64,000 nucleotides of DNA. Origin: Zerene cesonia (Eukaryota; Arthropoda; Insecta; Lepidoptera; Pieridae). The notes under the pieces were generated by a model that saw nothing but the letters and a program-made list of their open reading frames with translations, made no database searches and was not told the DNA's origin. Below, piece after piece: positions 11,090 to 22,006 of the stretch. Both the position numbers and the translations under genes were made by a program. The stretch is from the NCBI RefSeq assembly GCF_012273895.1, contig NC_052110.1, positions 6,572,001 through 6,636,000 on the forward strand. Reading direction: 5' to 3'. Numbering within the stretch: the stretch's first letter is position 1; every line of letters begins with the position of its first letter.

Positions 11090-11268
11090 TCTAATACATA
11101 AAATTCTCGTGTCACAGTTTTCGTTGCCATACTCCTCCGAAACGGCTTGACCGATTTTGATGAAATTTTTTGTGCTTATCCGGTATTTATGAGAATCGGC
11201 CAACATCTTTTTTTCATACCCCTAAATGATAAGAGTAAGGCAGAACAGCGTTGGCCGGGTGCAGCTAG
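11090..11268 (+). mobile_element. Hel-D Helitron-like element
   Basis: Starts TCTAATACATAAAATTCTCG. The middle is ACCGATTTTGATGAAATTT, then GAGAATCGGCCAACATC. It ends GAACAGCGTTGGCCGGGTGCAG-CTAG before T. Homologous to 35846-36024 and 50864-51037, with the same length of 179 bp as the first. Confidence 0.8.
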
Positions 11269-11348
11269 TATGATATAAATTTTTAATCGTTCTATCTAAT
11301 AAAAAAAACCATAAACATCCTTTGCGTAATTTTGAAGATCTCAGCATA

Positions 11349-11349
11349 C

Positions 11350-11386
<37 letters not shown>

Positions 11387-11388
11387 GA
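11349..11388. repeat. (TA)n microsatellite with CA end
   Basis: An alternating TA run is followed by CACACAGACAG. Likely polymorphic. Confidence 0.9.
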
Positions 11389-11668
11389 CAGCGGAAAGCG
11401 ACTTTGTTTTATACTATATAGTGATATGGTCTAGCTTTCACTACAAAGGTAAGGCAATTATATATGGTATAGTAAGCTATCTTACCATAACTTATATACG
11501 ACTTATTTTACACTTGCTTTTAAAACCACTAAGAGGATAATCTTATATAATTGACAAGCGTGTAAAAATTCCAATTAGCTACCATACAAATATATTAAAA
11601 CGCGTTGTAAATGCCTTTTGCCATATATAGAAATCTATGCATAATTTATTTTAAAAGTATTAACGATA
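11389..11668. other. No recognised feature
   Basis: AT-rich spacer. The plus frames here are short and unlike known proteins. Confidence 0.5.
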
Positions 11669-11867
11669 CTATCTGCGCCCCCGGTTTCACCCGCGTAAGT
11701 CCGTATCCCGTAGGAATATCGGGATATAAAGTTGCCTATATGTTATTCCAGTTGTCCAGCTGTCTACGTACCAAATTTCATTGCAATCGGTTCAGTAGTT
11801 TTTGCGTGAAAGAGCAACAAACGCACACACATCCTTACAAACTTTCGCATTTATAATATTAGTAGGA
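11669..11867 (-). mobile_element. Hel-A Helitron, full length
   Basis: The terminus is CTAT (ATAG on the element strand). The 5' end is intact at ATTAGTAGGA, before T. About 199 bp. It lies directly next to a Hel-M element of opposite orientation. Confidence 0.88.
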
Positions 11868-12019
11868 TTATCGATTGGCTACCGAATCTCTAATAGAGTA
11901 ATCTCTGGAACTACTGAGCAGATTTTTAAAATTATTTTACCAATAGAAAGCTTCATTATTTATGAACGTCATAGTCAATATTTTATTACATCCGGGATGA
12001 GCCCGGGTGGAGAGGCTAG
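11868..12019 (+). mobile_element. Hel-M Helitron-like element
   Basis: Contains GAACTACTGAGCAGATTTTT and AATTATTTTACCAATAGAAAGC. It ends CCGGGATGAGCCCGGGTGGAGAGG-CTAG before T. Related copies are at 20115-20258, 43745-43920 and, decayed, 36790-36960. Confidence 0.65.
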
Positions 12020-12040
12020 TACATTATAATCGTACGTATA

Positions 12041-12277
12041 TTTCCTAATTAAATGCTTTTTAAAGGACTTTAAACGCGATTTATTAAAAACATTATTTAA
12101 ACCGACGTTTCGAACACTTTACAGCGACCGTGACAACGGGGAGACTATAATCTTACATGTCATGTCGGGTTACATAATGTAATGAATAAATCGCGATTAA
12201 AATCCGTTAAAAAGTCTTTATTTTCTAATTATATAATACTCGCGTAAAATCAAACACAAGAAAATACTATCGTATTT
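12041..12277. mobile_element. FB fold-back element, copy 1
   Basis: The left arm (12041-12085) contains GACTTTAAACGCGATTTATT. The right arm (12185-12229) contains the complement, AATAAATCGCGATTAAAATCC. The core carries CCGACGTTTCGAACACTTTA and GTGACAACGGGGA. A tail CGCGTAAAATCAAACACAAG follows. Compared with copy 2 (17841-18060), the core is inverted while the tail is not. Confidence 0.8.
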
Positions 12278-12622
12278 ATATGTTTGCAGAATGGAGCGAG
12301 GCATATGCCAATTTAGTTGAATGAAAATTTAATTTAATTTGTAACACACACAATGTTACACTCCACCTAACAAACACACACACATTACATACGACAGTGA
12401 ACAAACCACGCTGCATAGTTATAGCGACAGTCAACCTATTTGTCTATACAAATGTACCTTGTAACTGTCTGAGCACTACTTGCATCAAATTGTAAGCTTC
12501 CTATAGTGAAGCAGTATAATGTAACATAAAATTTAACTAGTAAAATATTAGTATGAGACAGTATCTTTAGGTGGATACGTTGGCAACTTCCGATAAATAT
12601 CTATTTGAATTTTTATTAATGA
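12278..12622. other. No recognised feature
   Basis: AT-rich spacer with a short CACACACACATTACATAC stretch near 12371. Confidence 0.5.
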
Positions 12623-12855
12623 CTAGCTTTCCGTCCGCGGTTTCACCCGCGTAGAATTCGGTTATATCGCTTTCATCCCCTATTTCAATCCCTGCTACCC
12701 TTTTTTCGCGATAAAAAGTATCCTATGTCCTTTCCTAAGGTCAGTTCTATCTTCATACCAAATTTCATCAAAATCGGTTCAGTGGCTTAGGCGTGAAAGC
12801 GTAACAGACAGACAGACAGACAGAGTTACTTTCGCATTTATAATATTAGTGGGGA
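12623..12855 (-). mobile_element. Hel-C Helitron-like element, full length
   Basis: On the minus strand it runs from TCCCCACTAATATTATAAATG to CGCGGGTGAAACCGCGGACG...CTAG. It includes a (GTCT)n run (RC of CAGACAGACAGACAGAC) and CCGATTTTGATGAAATTTGG. 233 bp. Second copy at 50200-50435. Confidence 0.85.
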
Positions 12856-12873
12856 TATGTTAATTTTAGATGT

Positions 12874-13042
12874 GCTCGAAACGGTGAAGGAAAACATCGT
12901 GAGGAAACCGGCATGTCTGAGTTTCAAAATTCAAAAGTTCGACGACATGTGACATCTGCCAACCCGCACTTGGCCAGCGTGGTTGATGCCCTCATAGGAA
13001 GCCTGTGTTCCAGCAGTGAGAACATGGGTTGATGATGATTGA
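12874..13042 (+). mobile_element. SINE-G, 5'-truncated
   Basis: CTCGAAACGGTGAAGGAAAAC through the CCAGCAGTGAGAACATG block to a GATGATGATTGAT tail. The tRNA-like head is missing. Confidence 0.85.
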
Positions 13043-13061
13043 TTTAAATTTAATTTTTATT

Positions 13062-13345
13062 CGGTGTGTCGAGCATGCATTGGCAGGAATTAGCACTCTT
13101 CGGCACGAATCAGGCCAGCTGGTACCGGGGAAGTACCACATCCCCACCGAAAATCGGCGTGAAATAGTAGCGTGCTATTGTGTTCCGTAAGATGAGTGGG
13201 CCAGCCGGAGGCCGTTCCTTTTCCTCGACCTTCCCGGGCCATACCTTCTTTCCACTTATCCATCCTTTCCCTATTCCTTTCGCCTTAAAAGTGGTTGTGC
13301 GTATGCTTGGGCCGCTGAAAATGGGTTACCCATTTTAAGGGGTAA
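13062..13345 (+). mobile_element. RT-H 3' region
   Basis: Shares GTCGAGCATGC, CTTCGGCACGAATCAGGCCAG, GTGAAATAGTAGCGTGC and a pyrimidine-rich TTCCTCGACCTTCCCGGGCC with 57261-57430. It lacks the terminal CATGGGCGGTGGT block. It follows a SINE-G tail, so one may have inserted beside the other. Confidence 0.55.
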
Positions 13346-13881
13346 AAGATAAGGAAAGAACTGACTACGGTTATAAAGGAGTACTGAGAAATGAGAAGAG
13401 AGACTGAGAAGTATGAGGAAGAGGATACGGGGTTCATCATTCAATAATGTTTCTTACCATTCTGTGCTTAAGATAAATATATCTACTTATTTTACACTGC
13501 ATTTTATTTGTTTATTTAACTCTTCAACAAAATCGTAGATGGAATGAAATTTAAAAATAATAAAAAATAGCAGAAGAAAGTGTACAATTCGTTTGGCGGC
13601 CTTATCACTTAGAAGTGATCTCATCCGGGCAACCATGCATCCCGTATGTATCTATGAATCTATTAAAAAATAATCACACAAAAACAAACGTCTTTGCGTA
13701 TCACGACTTTACCGTAAAAACAATGAATCAGGTTAATTACAATAATTTATTGCATAATCGATCATCAGATAGGCGCCACTCAGCTGACTTGCTTATTTAT
13801 ATGTCCCTTATATACAGAATTAGCGTTAGGGCTGTCCAAATTAATACGTTAATCCGATGAGCGACTAAATACTGAACCTAT
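13346..13881. other. No recognised feature
   Basis: An A/G-rich patch at 13370-13432 is followed by AT-rich DNA. The 81-codon plus frame at 13615-13860 has no family resemblance. Confidence 0.45.
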
Positions 13882-14051
13882 TTTGAGTTGCTTTCTCTGT
13901 CCCTATGGTCCTATGTATGTAAATCTTTAAAACTGCACAACAGATTTTAATTTTTTTTTTTAAAGATAGAGTGATTCAAGGGGAAGTTTTATATGTATAA
14001 TAACATCAAAAAAACTACTCCGAATTTGGCGAAACCGCGGGCAAAAGCTAG
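13882..14051 (+). mobile_element. Hel-K Helitron-like element
   Basis: Homologous to 2165-2345, including GTTGCTTTCTCTGTCCC, GATTCAAGGGGAAG, ACTACTCCGAATTTGG and the end ACCGCGGGCAAAAG-CTAG before T. Confidence 0.72.
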
Positions 14052-15531
14052 TATATAACATTTTTAAAACACTTATTAGTGTTATCACGGACATACTCGA
14101 ATATTACATGACTTAAGTTTAATAATTATTATAATGAATAGTACTCACTATTAAAAAGCAAGAAAAACCTTCATGTGTTTGTTGAAGATAAGTGTTATAT
14201 GATATAAATATAAAAATTGAAATATTAAACTGTATGATTCTAATAAAATAATGATCTAAACGTTATATTATCCTCTTTCCCAAAAGCTCAACGCAGTAGT
14301 TTAAAAATTAAGCAAAAAAAAATTTTACGCTTGTGACAGCCCTAGACAAGATAATGCATATGTAAGCCATACAGGTCATTTGTTTAATCCACTTAATTTG
14401 CGTACAAATCGATTCTTATTATCGTATTAATAAATAGCGTCTAGTAAATAAATAACTTATGTACTTAAGGATGCATTGCATTTGCTGACTTGAATTATTT
14501 ATATGTATGTATTTACCTAGGTGCATCTATTATCATGATTATTAAATATAATTTAAAAAAAGGGGAGGTAGAAGTAATCTTTGAAATGATTGTACAACAA
14601 AATCGCTTCGTTACGACGTGATAGTCAGACAAACAAACTAACAATTCACTTTCACGTTTATAATGCAAATACAAGAATGAAAATTTTCAAAAGTATTACA
14701 CTATTTTTTGTAATTTACAAACATTTTATCATTCCTCATTTGATTCGTACTTCGACCGTTCGACCGTCTGTCTCTAGGCTGAAATCGAGGTTAAGCAACT
14801 GTTGGCTCGTCGATAAATTGGATAGGTCATCAATTTTTATTGCAGCTTGCTCTTCAGCTTATTTATAAGGAACATTTAGTATCGCGAGTTCAACTCGCAC
14901 TTGACTGAATTTTTATAATAATGAAGACTTGTATAACTATACATTTCAGGACTTAGTTTGTTGAAAGCAAAATAATAATAGTTTACATATATTATTTATT
15001 TATTTCATTCATCAAAAATTTTACAAAAAAAAAATAATTAAAAATTATTTAATGAATCTTAATTAAAATTAACTGAAGTCTGCTTAGTTCAATAAATATA
15101 AAGTAGTAGTAATTGCCACACCTTTTAATTATAAACAGTCTATTCGTCCTATTTTCAGTAATTTATGGGCGTTCATTATATACTTAGGTCATGTAGCAAT
15201 TACTAGATAGCGTTTGAGGCGCCTAGACAATTGTCCCATAATTGTTCCTAGAAACTGTTAAAGATTTATGGCATTGGCTGTATTTTCATTCGAGTCGGTT
15301 AAACAATAATTGTACCATAGAAAAGGTCACAAGTTGGAGAGGGAAGTACCAGTCCAGATTCTAAAATGGGACCCAATTAAATACAATCTTCTATGAAGCA
15401 GAAAACTCATGGAGTTTAATTTTTTAGTTTCACAGCATTCAAATGAAATAAAAAAATAACCACAAGTTCCAAACCAATCCAAGCGGTTTAATAGTTATCT
15501 GAGTTAGAAAAAAAGACTTAAATGTAGTATA
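14052..15531. other. Repeat-poor AT-rich stretch
   Basis: No Helitron or SINE is recognised over about 1.5 kb. A 92-codon plus frame (14590-14868) lies in slightly GC-richer DNA but has no recognisable domain. Confidence 0.5.
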
Positions 15532-15723
15532 GAATTCCCGTGTCCCCAGTGGGGTATGGGGCACACAGTACTTCTGCTTCACTGATCGATTTTCTTTATG
15601 GACAAGGTGATCAACCTTCTGTGTCCTGTCAGACCGAGAATTTTTTTTGTGTGTACCTGGGTATCGAACCCAGAACCCCTCGGTTCTAAACTCGCGAGTT
15701 AACCATTGTACAAAGAGGCGGTC
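15532..15723 (-). mobile_element. SINE-F, near full length
   Basis: GAATTCCCGTGTCCCCAGTGG through AGAGGCGGTC matches SINE-F on the minus strand. Family diagnostics include CACTGATCGATTTTCTTTATG. It carries more point changes than the 26743 copy and no target-site duplication is evident. Confidence 0.85.
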
Positions 15724-15823
15724 AATATATAATATGATAGAAAATGCAACTCATGAAAACATTTTTAAATTTGTTTTTGTTAAAGATATAAAGAGTAGAA
15801 GAAATTCGATTACTGTGGCAGGA

Positions 15824-15950
15824 TCACGGGTGGCCGAGAGGCTAGGCGTTGCTACGGTTAGGCAAGATACGCAGGTTCGAATCCTGCCTCGTGATCAATT
15901 TTTTTCTATTCTTTCAAAATTTCTCACATATTAATATTCAAAAGTTCAGT
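15824..15950 (+). mobile_element. SINE-N: 71-nt tRNA-like cloverleaf plus tail
   Basis: 15824-15894 folds as a class I tRNA. The acceptor is TCACGGG/CTCGTGA and the D-arm GCC/GGC. The anticodon stem is TTGCT/GGCAA with loop ACGGTTA. The T-arm is GCAGG-TTCGAAT-CCTGC, containing the B box. Position 33 is C, not U, and the loop would give anticodon GGT, which argues against a working tRNA. The downstream TCAATTTTTTTCTATT and TTTCTCACATATT recur at 3700-3812, so this is a dispersed tRNA-derived repeat. Confidence 0.65.
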
Positions 15951-16316
15951 ACAAAAGATTGGAAATAACATTAACTTCAAACAATAATGTTTCTAGCTAG
16001 AATCGGGACCAAGGCTGGCGGTGTTTATTTTTCAGAGCACGTATATAAATTTGTATTACATTACATTTACAATTTACATGTAACACTATTGTCTTGAACT
16101 AAACGAGCAATGTAAATGCGAATATTTTATTTGTAACATTGTAAACTATACGAGATAAGTGCAGAGTTGTAATTTTAAATTCAATTTTTAGAGCGTATTC
16201 AAGTGCTTTAAAACTCGAAAAATATAGCTCTTTTTAGTAATATAGTCTGTTTTAAAAATATTTTTCAATTAAATATCAGTATTTAACGACAATAGTGCAA
16301 GTTTTTTTTATAATTA
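15951..16316. other. No recognised feature
   Basis: AT-rich spacer. Confidence 0.5.
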
Positions 16317-16540
16317 CTAATTGTTCCCGCGGCTTCGCCCGGGTTGTCGAAGGTAAGTTAGACAGACCCAGTGTTTTCCTCGTATTTTTCCAGTTTACTT
16401 GGAATTTCCGGGATAAAAACTATCTATGTCCTTTCACGGATCTGATACTATCGTTGTACCAAATAAAATCCAAAAAGGTTCAGTCATTCATGAGTTACAA
16501 ATAGTGTAACTAACACTCTGTTATTTTATATACATATACA
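16317..16540 (-). mobile_element. Helitron-like element, decayed
   Basis: ACTAATTGTTCCCGCGG-CTTCGCCCGGG is a minus-strand 3' end with CTAG mutated. GGATAAAAACTATCTATGTCC and GTACCAAATAAAATCC follow the general family order. The right end is not well defined. Confidence 0.6.
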
Positions 16541-16904
16541 TATATTTAACATAGATAACTGTTTTAAGAGCATACCATAATGTACTCAATTCTAAGTTTT
16601 GTTTGTAATTGAATAAACCAAATTTAAACTAAAATCAGTACACGACGAAAATACTTAAATTTCATTTCATTCCCAGAAGAAACAATTTCCTTCAATCCAC
16701 ACAATGTTTTGTTATAATTTATTATTCAATTATATATTCTACGAAGTTCGACTCACAAGTTTAGATGGAAACTCATAAAACTCACCTTCCACGTTGGCTG
16801 AGCTATTTAAGTCTTGTTATTTGTTTCCTTATAAATTTCAAAATGGTGGGGAGTTAATTTGACGACAGAGTGTTTAAATTACCACAGATTTATGTCACGA
16901 GCGA

Positions 16905-16960
16905 ACTCAACTGTCAACTTAGCTAGTGGTTCGCCTGATGGTAAGCGATCACCAACGACC
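16905..16960 (-). mobile_element. RT-H tail fragment
   Basis: AGCTAGTGGTTCGCCTGATGG then TAAGCGATCACCA is the reverse complement of the RT-H terminal block. Too short to classify further. Confidence 0.55.
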
Positions 16961-16974
16961 ATGAAAATTATTTT

Positions 16975-17045
16975 TGTGTTGAGTAGACCATTTATTGAAG
17001 AAGCCCATAGGCGGTATAAAATGTTGGTGAAACCACGAGGAACAG
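16975..17045 (+). mobile_element. Hel-B-like remnant
   Basis: GTGTTGAGTAGACCATTTATTG, then AAGAAGCCCATAGGCGGTAT, matches the Hel-B middle. No intact terminus. Confidence 0.45.
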
Positions 17046-17059
17046 CTGGTGTTCCACAA

Positions 17060-17259
17060 TCCTACTAATATTATAAATGCGAAAGTTTGTAAGGATGTGT
17101 GTGCGTTTGTTGCTCTTTCCCGCAAAAACTACTGAACCAATTGTAATGAAATTTGGTACGTAGATAGCTGGACAACTGGAATAACATATAGGCAACTTTT
17201 TATCCCGATATTCCTACATGATACGGACTTACGCGGGTAAAACTGCGGGGCGCAGCTAG
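17060..17259 (+). mobile_element. Hel-A Helitron, full length
   Basis: 200 bp, preceded by A and followed by T. The hairpin is weakened (GGGTAAAACTGCGG). Otherwise close to the family. Confidence 0.9.
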
Positions 17260-17840
17260 TCTATTATAAGCGCGATGACTTGCAATTTCACCAAAGTTGA
17301 ATGAAATATAATCTGATAAAAAAATTGCCGCAATCTGATAAATTTCGGAAATGCATAGTCATAGAATGCTGTACATTTTTTTGAAATGCTATCACTTTGT
17401 AATACCAATACCAACATAAAGATAAATATATAAGAAACTATATTATAATATAGTTATTAAACCTCCTTAGTTGTAATCAGTCTAAAAAATATTATAAAAC
17501 ATAATACTTACAGTTTGTTTATTTGGCTTTATTACTCTGGACAGAATTTAATATTAAGACAATCTAGGTTAAGTGTATTATGACAAACGGCGGTCTTCGC
17601 TAATTAGCGATTTCTTCCAGACAACCGGTTTTATTTGTTTAATTAATTGCAAAAATATATAATTTTTGTATAATTTTTTTTAACAATGATGTCATCACGA
17701 CGACAGGTCACTTCATTTTACAAATAAATAGCTATTTTTGTTATGTAGAAACATAACTTTCTGCCATTGAATTTTATTCATGTTATTTACAGATTTTGTT
17801 ATTAAAATCTCATATGACAGACATGAAGAATATATGTGTG
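17260..17840. other. No recognised feature
   Basis: AT-rich spacer between a Hel-A and the fold-back element. Confidence 0.5.
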
Positions 17841-18060
17841 TTTAGAAATTAAAAACTTTTTAACGGATTTTAAACGCGATTTATTATTATATTATGTACT
17901 AACCCGACGAGACAGGGAGAGTCCCCGTGACCACGCTCGCTGTAAAGTGTTCGAAATGTCGGGTTAATAATATAATGAATAAATCGCGTTTGAAATCCGT
18001 TAAAAAGTTTTTAATTTCTAAATGTATAATACTCGCGTAAAATCAAACACAAGAAAATAC
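17841..18060. mobile_element. FB fold-back element, copy 2
   Basis: Left arm 17841-17885 and right arm 17978-18022 are inverted complements at 44 of 45 positions by eye. The core holds CCCCGTGACCACGCTCGC, GTAAAGTGTTCGAAATGTC and an inner AACCCGAC/GTCGGGTT pair. The tail CGCGTAAAATCAAACACAAG matches copy 1. No protein is encoded. Confidence 0.85.
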
Positions 18061-18286
18061 AAATATATGTATGTGTAAACGCATGTTTATCGTAACGATT
18101 AGCTCTTATGACACTATGACTCGTAAAATCTTGCTTAATCCAGCAAATCACTTCTCACATGACAATATGTACCGTGAGGTTAAATGATCATGTCTTTTCA
18201 TTTAAATTGATCTCATATTTTCTTGAATGTTAGTAATAATAAAATATTTGCTAATTTCGCTGTTGAAATTCTATATTTATGCAACA

Positions 18287-18495
18287 CTAGCTGCGCCCCG
18301 CGGTTGCACCCGCGTAAGTATGTATCCCGTAGGAATATCGGGATGAAAAGTTGCCTATGTATTATCCAGCTGTCCTGCTATATATGTATCAAATTTCATT
18401 GCAATCGGTTCAGTGGTTTTTGCGTGAAAGAGTTACAATCATACATACACATACATCCATCCTCACAAACTTTCGCATTTATAATTGATAGATTA
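18287..18495 (-). mobile_element. Hel-A Helitron, full length
   Basis: The 3' CTAG is intact and the hairpin is GCGGTTGCACCCGCG. The 5' end is altered (ATAATTGATAGATTA), so the right boundary is approximate. Confidence 0.85.
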
Positions 18496-19797
18496 ATGAG
18501 TCACAAACACTATTTATTTAAATATTGACTTTATTTTAAGTAAAAATACCGGGAACACATACAGTCACTTTAATGTCACAGAGCAGCGAGAATTGGTCAA
18601 GCGTGAGCTGGTTCAAAAATTACAGAATTATATTTAACAATATTATTAGTAGGATACGATAGTATAATATAATTAAGCTAATATGTCGTTTTGGATAAGC
18701 GATGAATATATATTTACTCACCCTACACAGGAATATGTACAGACATACGAACTTACCTGCAACAGGAAAAAAGTTATGAACATAAATAAATATTAAATAA
18801 AAGCACTTTTTTAATGTATACATTTACATATTAAAAGTTTTATTTTTACAATTTTTTAATATACGAATTTAATGTTTGTTTCGTCTTTTTAATACAATCT
18901 TAAAATATAAAAGTAATTATAATGATATAAACCAAAAAACGCAGATCCCAAGAAATTTTGCGCATTAAACAAACATTATGCATATAAGTTTTGCGCATAC
19001 CATTCATTATAATCGAGGATAAACACACATAACGAATATTTTAACCCTAAACTAAAACCTAATATATCAAAAATATGGAGTAAACCCGAATGTAAATCTA
19101 GTGTACAGACTGACGGCCTTGCGAGAGGTGAATAGCCCGATTATTTAAATAAAGCAACAATAAACAGTTGCGTAACATGTAGTGATGTCCACCTGTTGTC
19201 GATTATTTAAAAATAATGGAAACAATATTATTTAGGATGTCATTCAAACGATAACGTGGATTCGAATTTAGAATGTCATAATTTTAGCTGTATTTAAAAT
19301 CGCTACGATAGATTGTGGATATTTGTTTTAGATGTTTAGATGCTTTGATTTATTTTTGTTGTTTAGATTTACTTAATCTAGCTAATTAATTTAAAACGAT
19401 ATGGGGTGTTAAGAAAAGGTTTTTTTTAGTATATTCCAAATGGATTGCTAAATAGCTATAAACAGCGAGATTTAATTCATTAATTTAACTTAAATCCAAC
19501 TTAAACAACAAACAATACATCTTTTAGTCCAATCATTTGAAGCGAATGCCTTCATGAATTCTAAACCACACAAAGTATCGATATCCTCTTAACCTTGGTA
19601 GCACATCCCTATCCCTCATACGCCTATTCAGTTTATTTGTCTGTACGTTAAAAAAATTCACAGCTACACATGGGTTCAATCAATTGTTTCAAATATTTTG
19701 CGTTGTAAATATTATTGGAGGAAAATAAACAAATTCGTCTGTACTTATGAAAATAAACAGATTTATAAATTGTTATTAAATTGAATCATCCTACTAA
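18496..19797. other. Repeat-poor AT-rich stretch
   Basis: No element or credible frame over about 1.3 kb. Confidence 0.5.
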
Positions 19798-19997
19798 TCC
19801 TACTAATATTATAAATGCGAAAGTTTGTGAGGATGTGTGTGTGTTTGTTGCTCTTTCACGCAAAAACTACTGAATCGATTGCAATGAAATTTGGTACGTA
19901 GACAGCTGGACAACTGGAATAACATATAGGCAACTTTTTATCCCAATGTTTCTACGGGATACAGATTTACGCGGGTGAAATCGCGGGGCGCAGCTAG
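19798..19997 (+). mobile_element. Hel-A Helitron, full length
   Basis: 200 bp between A and T. The start motif is duplicated just upstream (ATCCTACTAATCCTACTAAT). The hairpin loop stem is slightly altered (GGGTGAAATCGCGGGG). Confidence 0.9.
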
Positions 19998-20114
19998 TAA
20001 ATGATAAGTCTACAGTGTTGCATCTACAAAATCGTTTGGTCTTCAAACTTTTGATTGAATTCTATTGATACAATATTAAATTGTATTGATATAATATTAT
20101 ATTGTATTGATATA

Positions 20115-20258
20115 ATAATGAATCCCTATTTCCCTTGGTTACGCCATCACGCGTGACCGGCTGGACCGATTTCAAAAATTATTTCACCATTAGAAAGCTG
20201 CAATTACGCCGAGTGACACTATATATGTACCACGGATAAAACCGCGGCGTACAGCTAG
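20115..20258 (+). mobile_element. Hel-M Helitron-like element
   Basis: GACCGGCTGGACCGATTTC, then TTATTTCACCATTAGAAAGC and the end CCACGGATAAAACCGCGG-CGTACAG-CTAG before T. The 5' limit is uncertain. Confidence 0.65.
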
Positions 20259-20402
20259 TTGTACTGTATTAAAAAAAACCTATAAATAATTGCTACTTCC
20301 CTATATAATTGTGCAAAGGATCATTTAATGTCTTTTGTTTTATGATATAAACAAGCATTTCGGAACCGAAAAATGATGTAGTTAAAGACTCAGACTCAAC
20401 TA

Positions 20403-20625
20403 GACTTCATAGAATCATTTTTGAATCGTCATATTACACAGTTATAACATTTGCCACCGGTTCGGAAGGCAGTATCTACAGAGAAGAGCCGGCAAGAAAC
20501 TCTGTAGTTCTCTTTTAAAATAATATCAATTTTACATTTCAATGCTACATAATATGTAACATGTACATAACAATGATGCCAATGAACTGTCCTGTGGTTC
20601 TTAAGCGACAACATACCATGGATTG
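20403..20625 (+). mobile_element. Non-LTR retrotransposon 3' UTR-like fragment
   Basis: TTTGAATCGTCATATTACAC, CCACCGGTTCGGAAGG and GAGAAGAGCCGGCAAGAAAC form a block seen often in lepidopteran retroelement 3' regions and again at 34545-34640. No frame survives. Clade not assigned. Confidence 0.55.
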
Positions 20626-20712
20626 TCATTCATTAATGCTATAGTAGGCTCTTTACACTAATACATTTTTATTACAGTTTTTGAATTTAGCACTACTAAA
20701 GTATCAATTGAT

Positions 20713-20930
20713 AACTTTTTTTTTTTTTTTTTATGTCATAGCGGGCAGCTGAGCTGGTGGTTCGCCTGATGGTTAGCGATCACCACCGCCCATAAACATT
20801 CGCAAAGGTAGTACCTCTGTGAATGCGCTGCCCGCTTTTATGGGGTAAAGGAAAAGGAAAGGATTAACGACTGGAAAGAAGGAATGGACTAGGACGGGTG
20901 AGGAAAAGGAAAACGGGCCTTATTATAAGT
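20713..20930 (-). mobile_element. RT-H 3' end with poly(A) tail
   Basis: The T-run at 20716-20732 is the A-tail on the minus strand. TATGTCATAGCGGGCAGCTG, GGTGGTTCGCCTGATGGTTA and GATCACCACCGCCCATAAAC form the terminal block. The C/T-rich part follows as GGAAAAGGAAAGG. Confidence 0.7.
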
Positions 20931-21845
20931 ATACACATACACAGTACCAAGAGAGCGCGTAATCTATATCTCGCTTAACAATAAAATGCAATAATCCAGC
21001 TATCTCCATTACGCACGGAGTACTGCAAAAACGTGACGAAAATTATCTCCAGTACCAACGTATCGTGATTGCGTCGCTGTCAGGAGCCGCGGGGTCAACG
21101 GCCTGTTATCAGTGCGCTGAGAATTCGTTACATAAACATTAATCAACTTCCTTTTTTGTCTGAGATAGCGCATCTTGGCTATAACTGGAGGTGCGGGTTT
21201 TAAACGTGCTTTATTTCACTGCTATTAATTGTGGCTGTTTGCTGCGACATGTCAAATTCGTTTGACGGAAGTGTCGTAAATTTTTAACTTGGCACATAGG
21301 CTCCGCCCATTGACATAATTGAGAAAAAAAAAAAAGTGTCGTGAAATGGCGCGAATTTATAGTATTTTTCAACGATGCTCTGTAGTAGAAGTTTATATTT
21401 ATCGCAATGATAAATATTAATATGATAAGTCCGTATTAACCGATAAAGTAAAAATAAATTTAAGAAATAAGGGACAAAAATAGAAAGCAACAAAAAAACC
21501 CCAAAGATTTTATGTAAGTCTGTCGACATCACATGAACGATGGTGTCTATTTATAAACGGTGGTCTGCTTAGTTTCCATATTATAATATCGAAGAAAACA
21601 AAGGCGTAATATTTATAATCTAAATCTAAAGAGAAATAATAAAAGAAAAGTGATCTTGATAGACGTCGCCTTTCAGAGTGTATTATGTTACTATCGGGTG
21701 TTGTTATATTTATAAGCGGAGCGTATATTAAATACGCTTGATGCATTCAGCTAGTTCACTTTAAGTCCAGAAGGTTCCATATTCCATATTCAAAGAACGT
21801 AAATAAGATTGTATTTCTTGTATATAATCCTACTATATCCTACTA
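20931..21845. other. No recognised feature
   Basis: Modestly CG-containing DNA around 20990-21130, then AT-rich. Two minus frames of about 80 codons (21284-21746) have no recognisable family. Confidence 0.45.
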
Positions 21846-22006
21846 TCCTACTAATATTATAAATGTGAAAGATTGTAAGGATGTGTGTGTGTTTGTTGCT
21901 CTTTCACGCAAAGACTACTGAACCGATTGCAATGAAATTTGGTACGTAGACAGCTGGACAACTGGAATAACATATAACTTTTTATCCCGATATTCCTACG
22001 GGATAC
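21846..22006 (+). mobile_element. Hel-A fragment lacking 3' hairpin
   Basis: Intact 5' end, with upstream duplications of the start motif (TACTATATCCTACTATCC). The sequence stops at ACGGGATAC, where the hairpin and CTAG should follow. Confidence 0.85.

Noticed and set aside
15824..15894. Functional tRNA gene (Thr-like anticodon GGT)
   Set aside because: C at position 33, an anticodon not normally used for Thr in eukaryotes, and dispersed partial copies. A tRNA-derived repeat is more likely.
15647..15934. 95-codon plus frame
   Set aside because: Covers the end of SINE-F and the SINE-N tRNA-like head.
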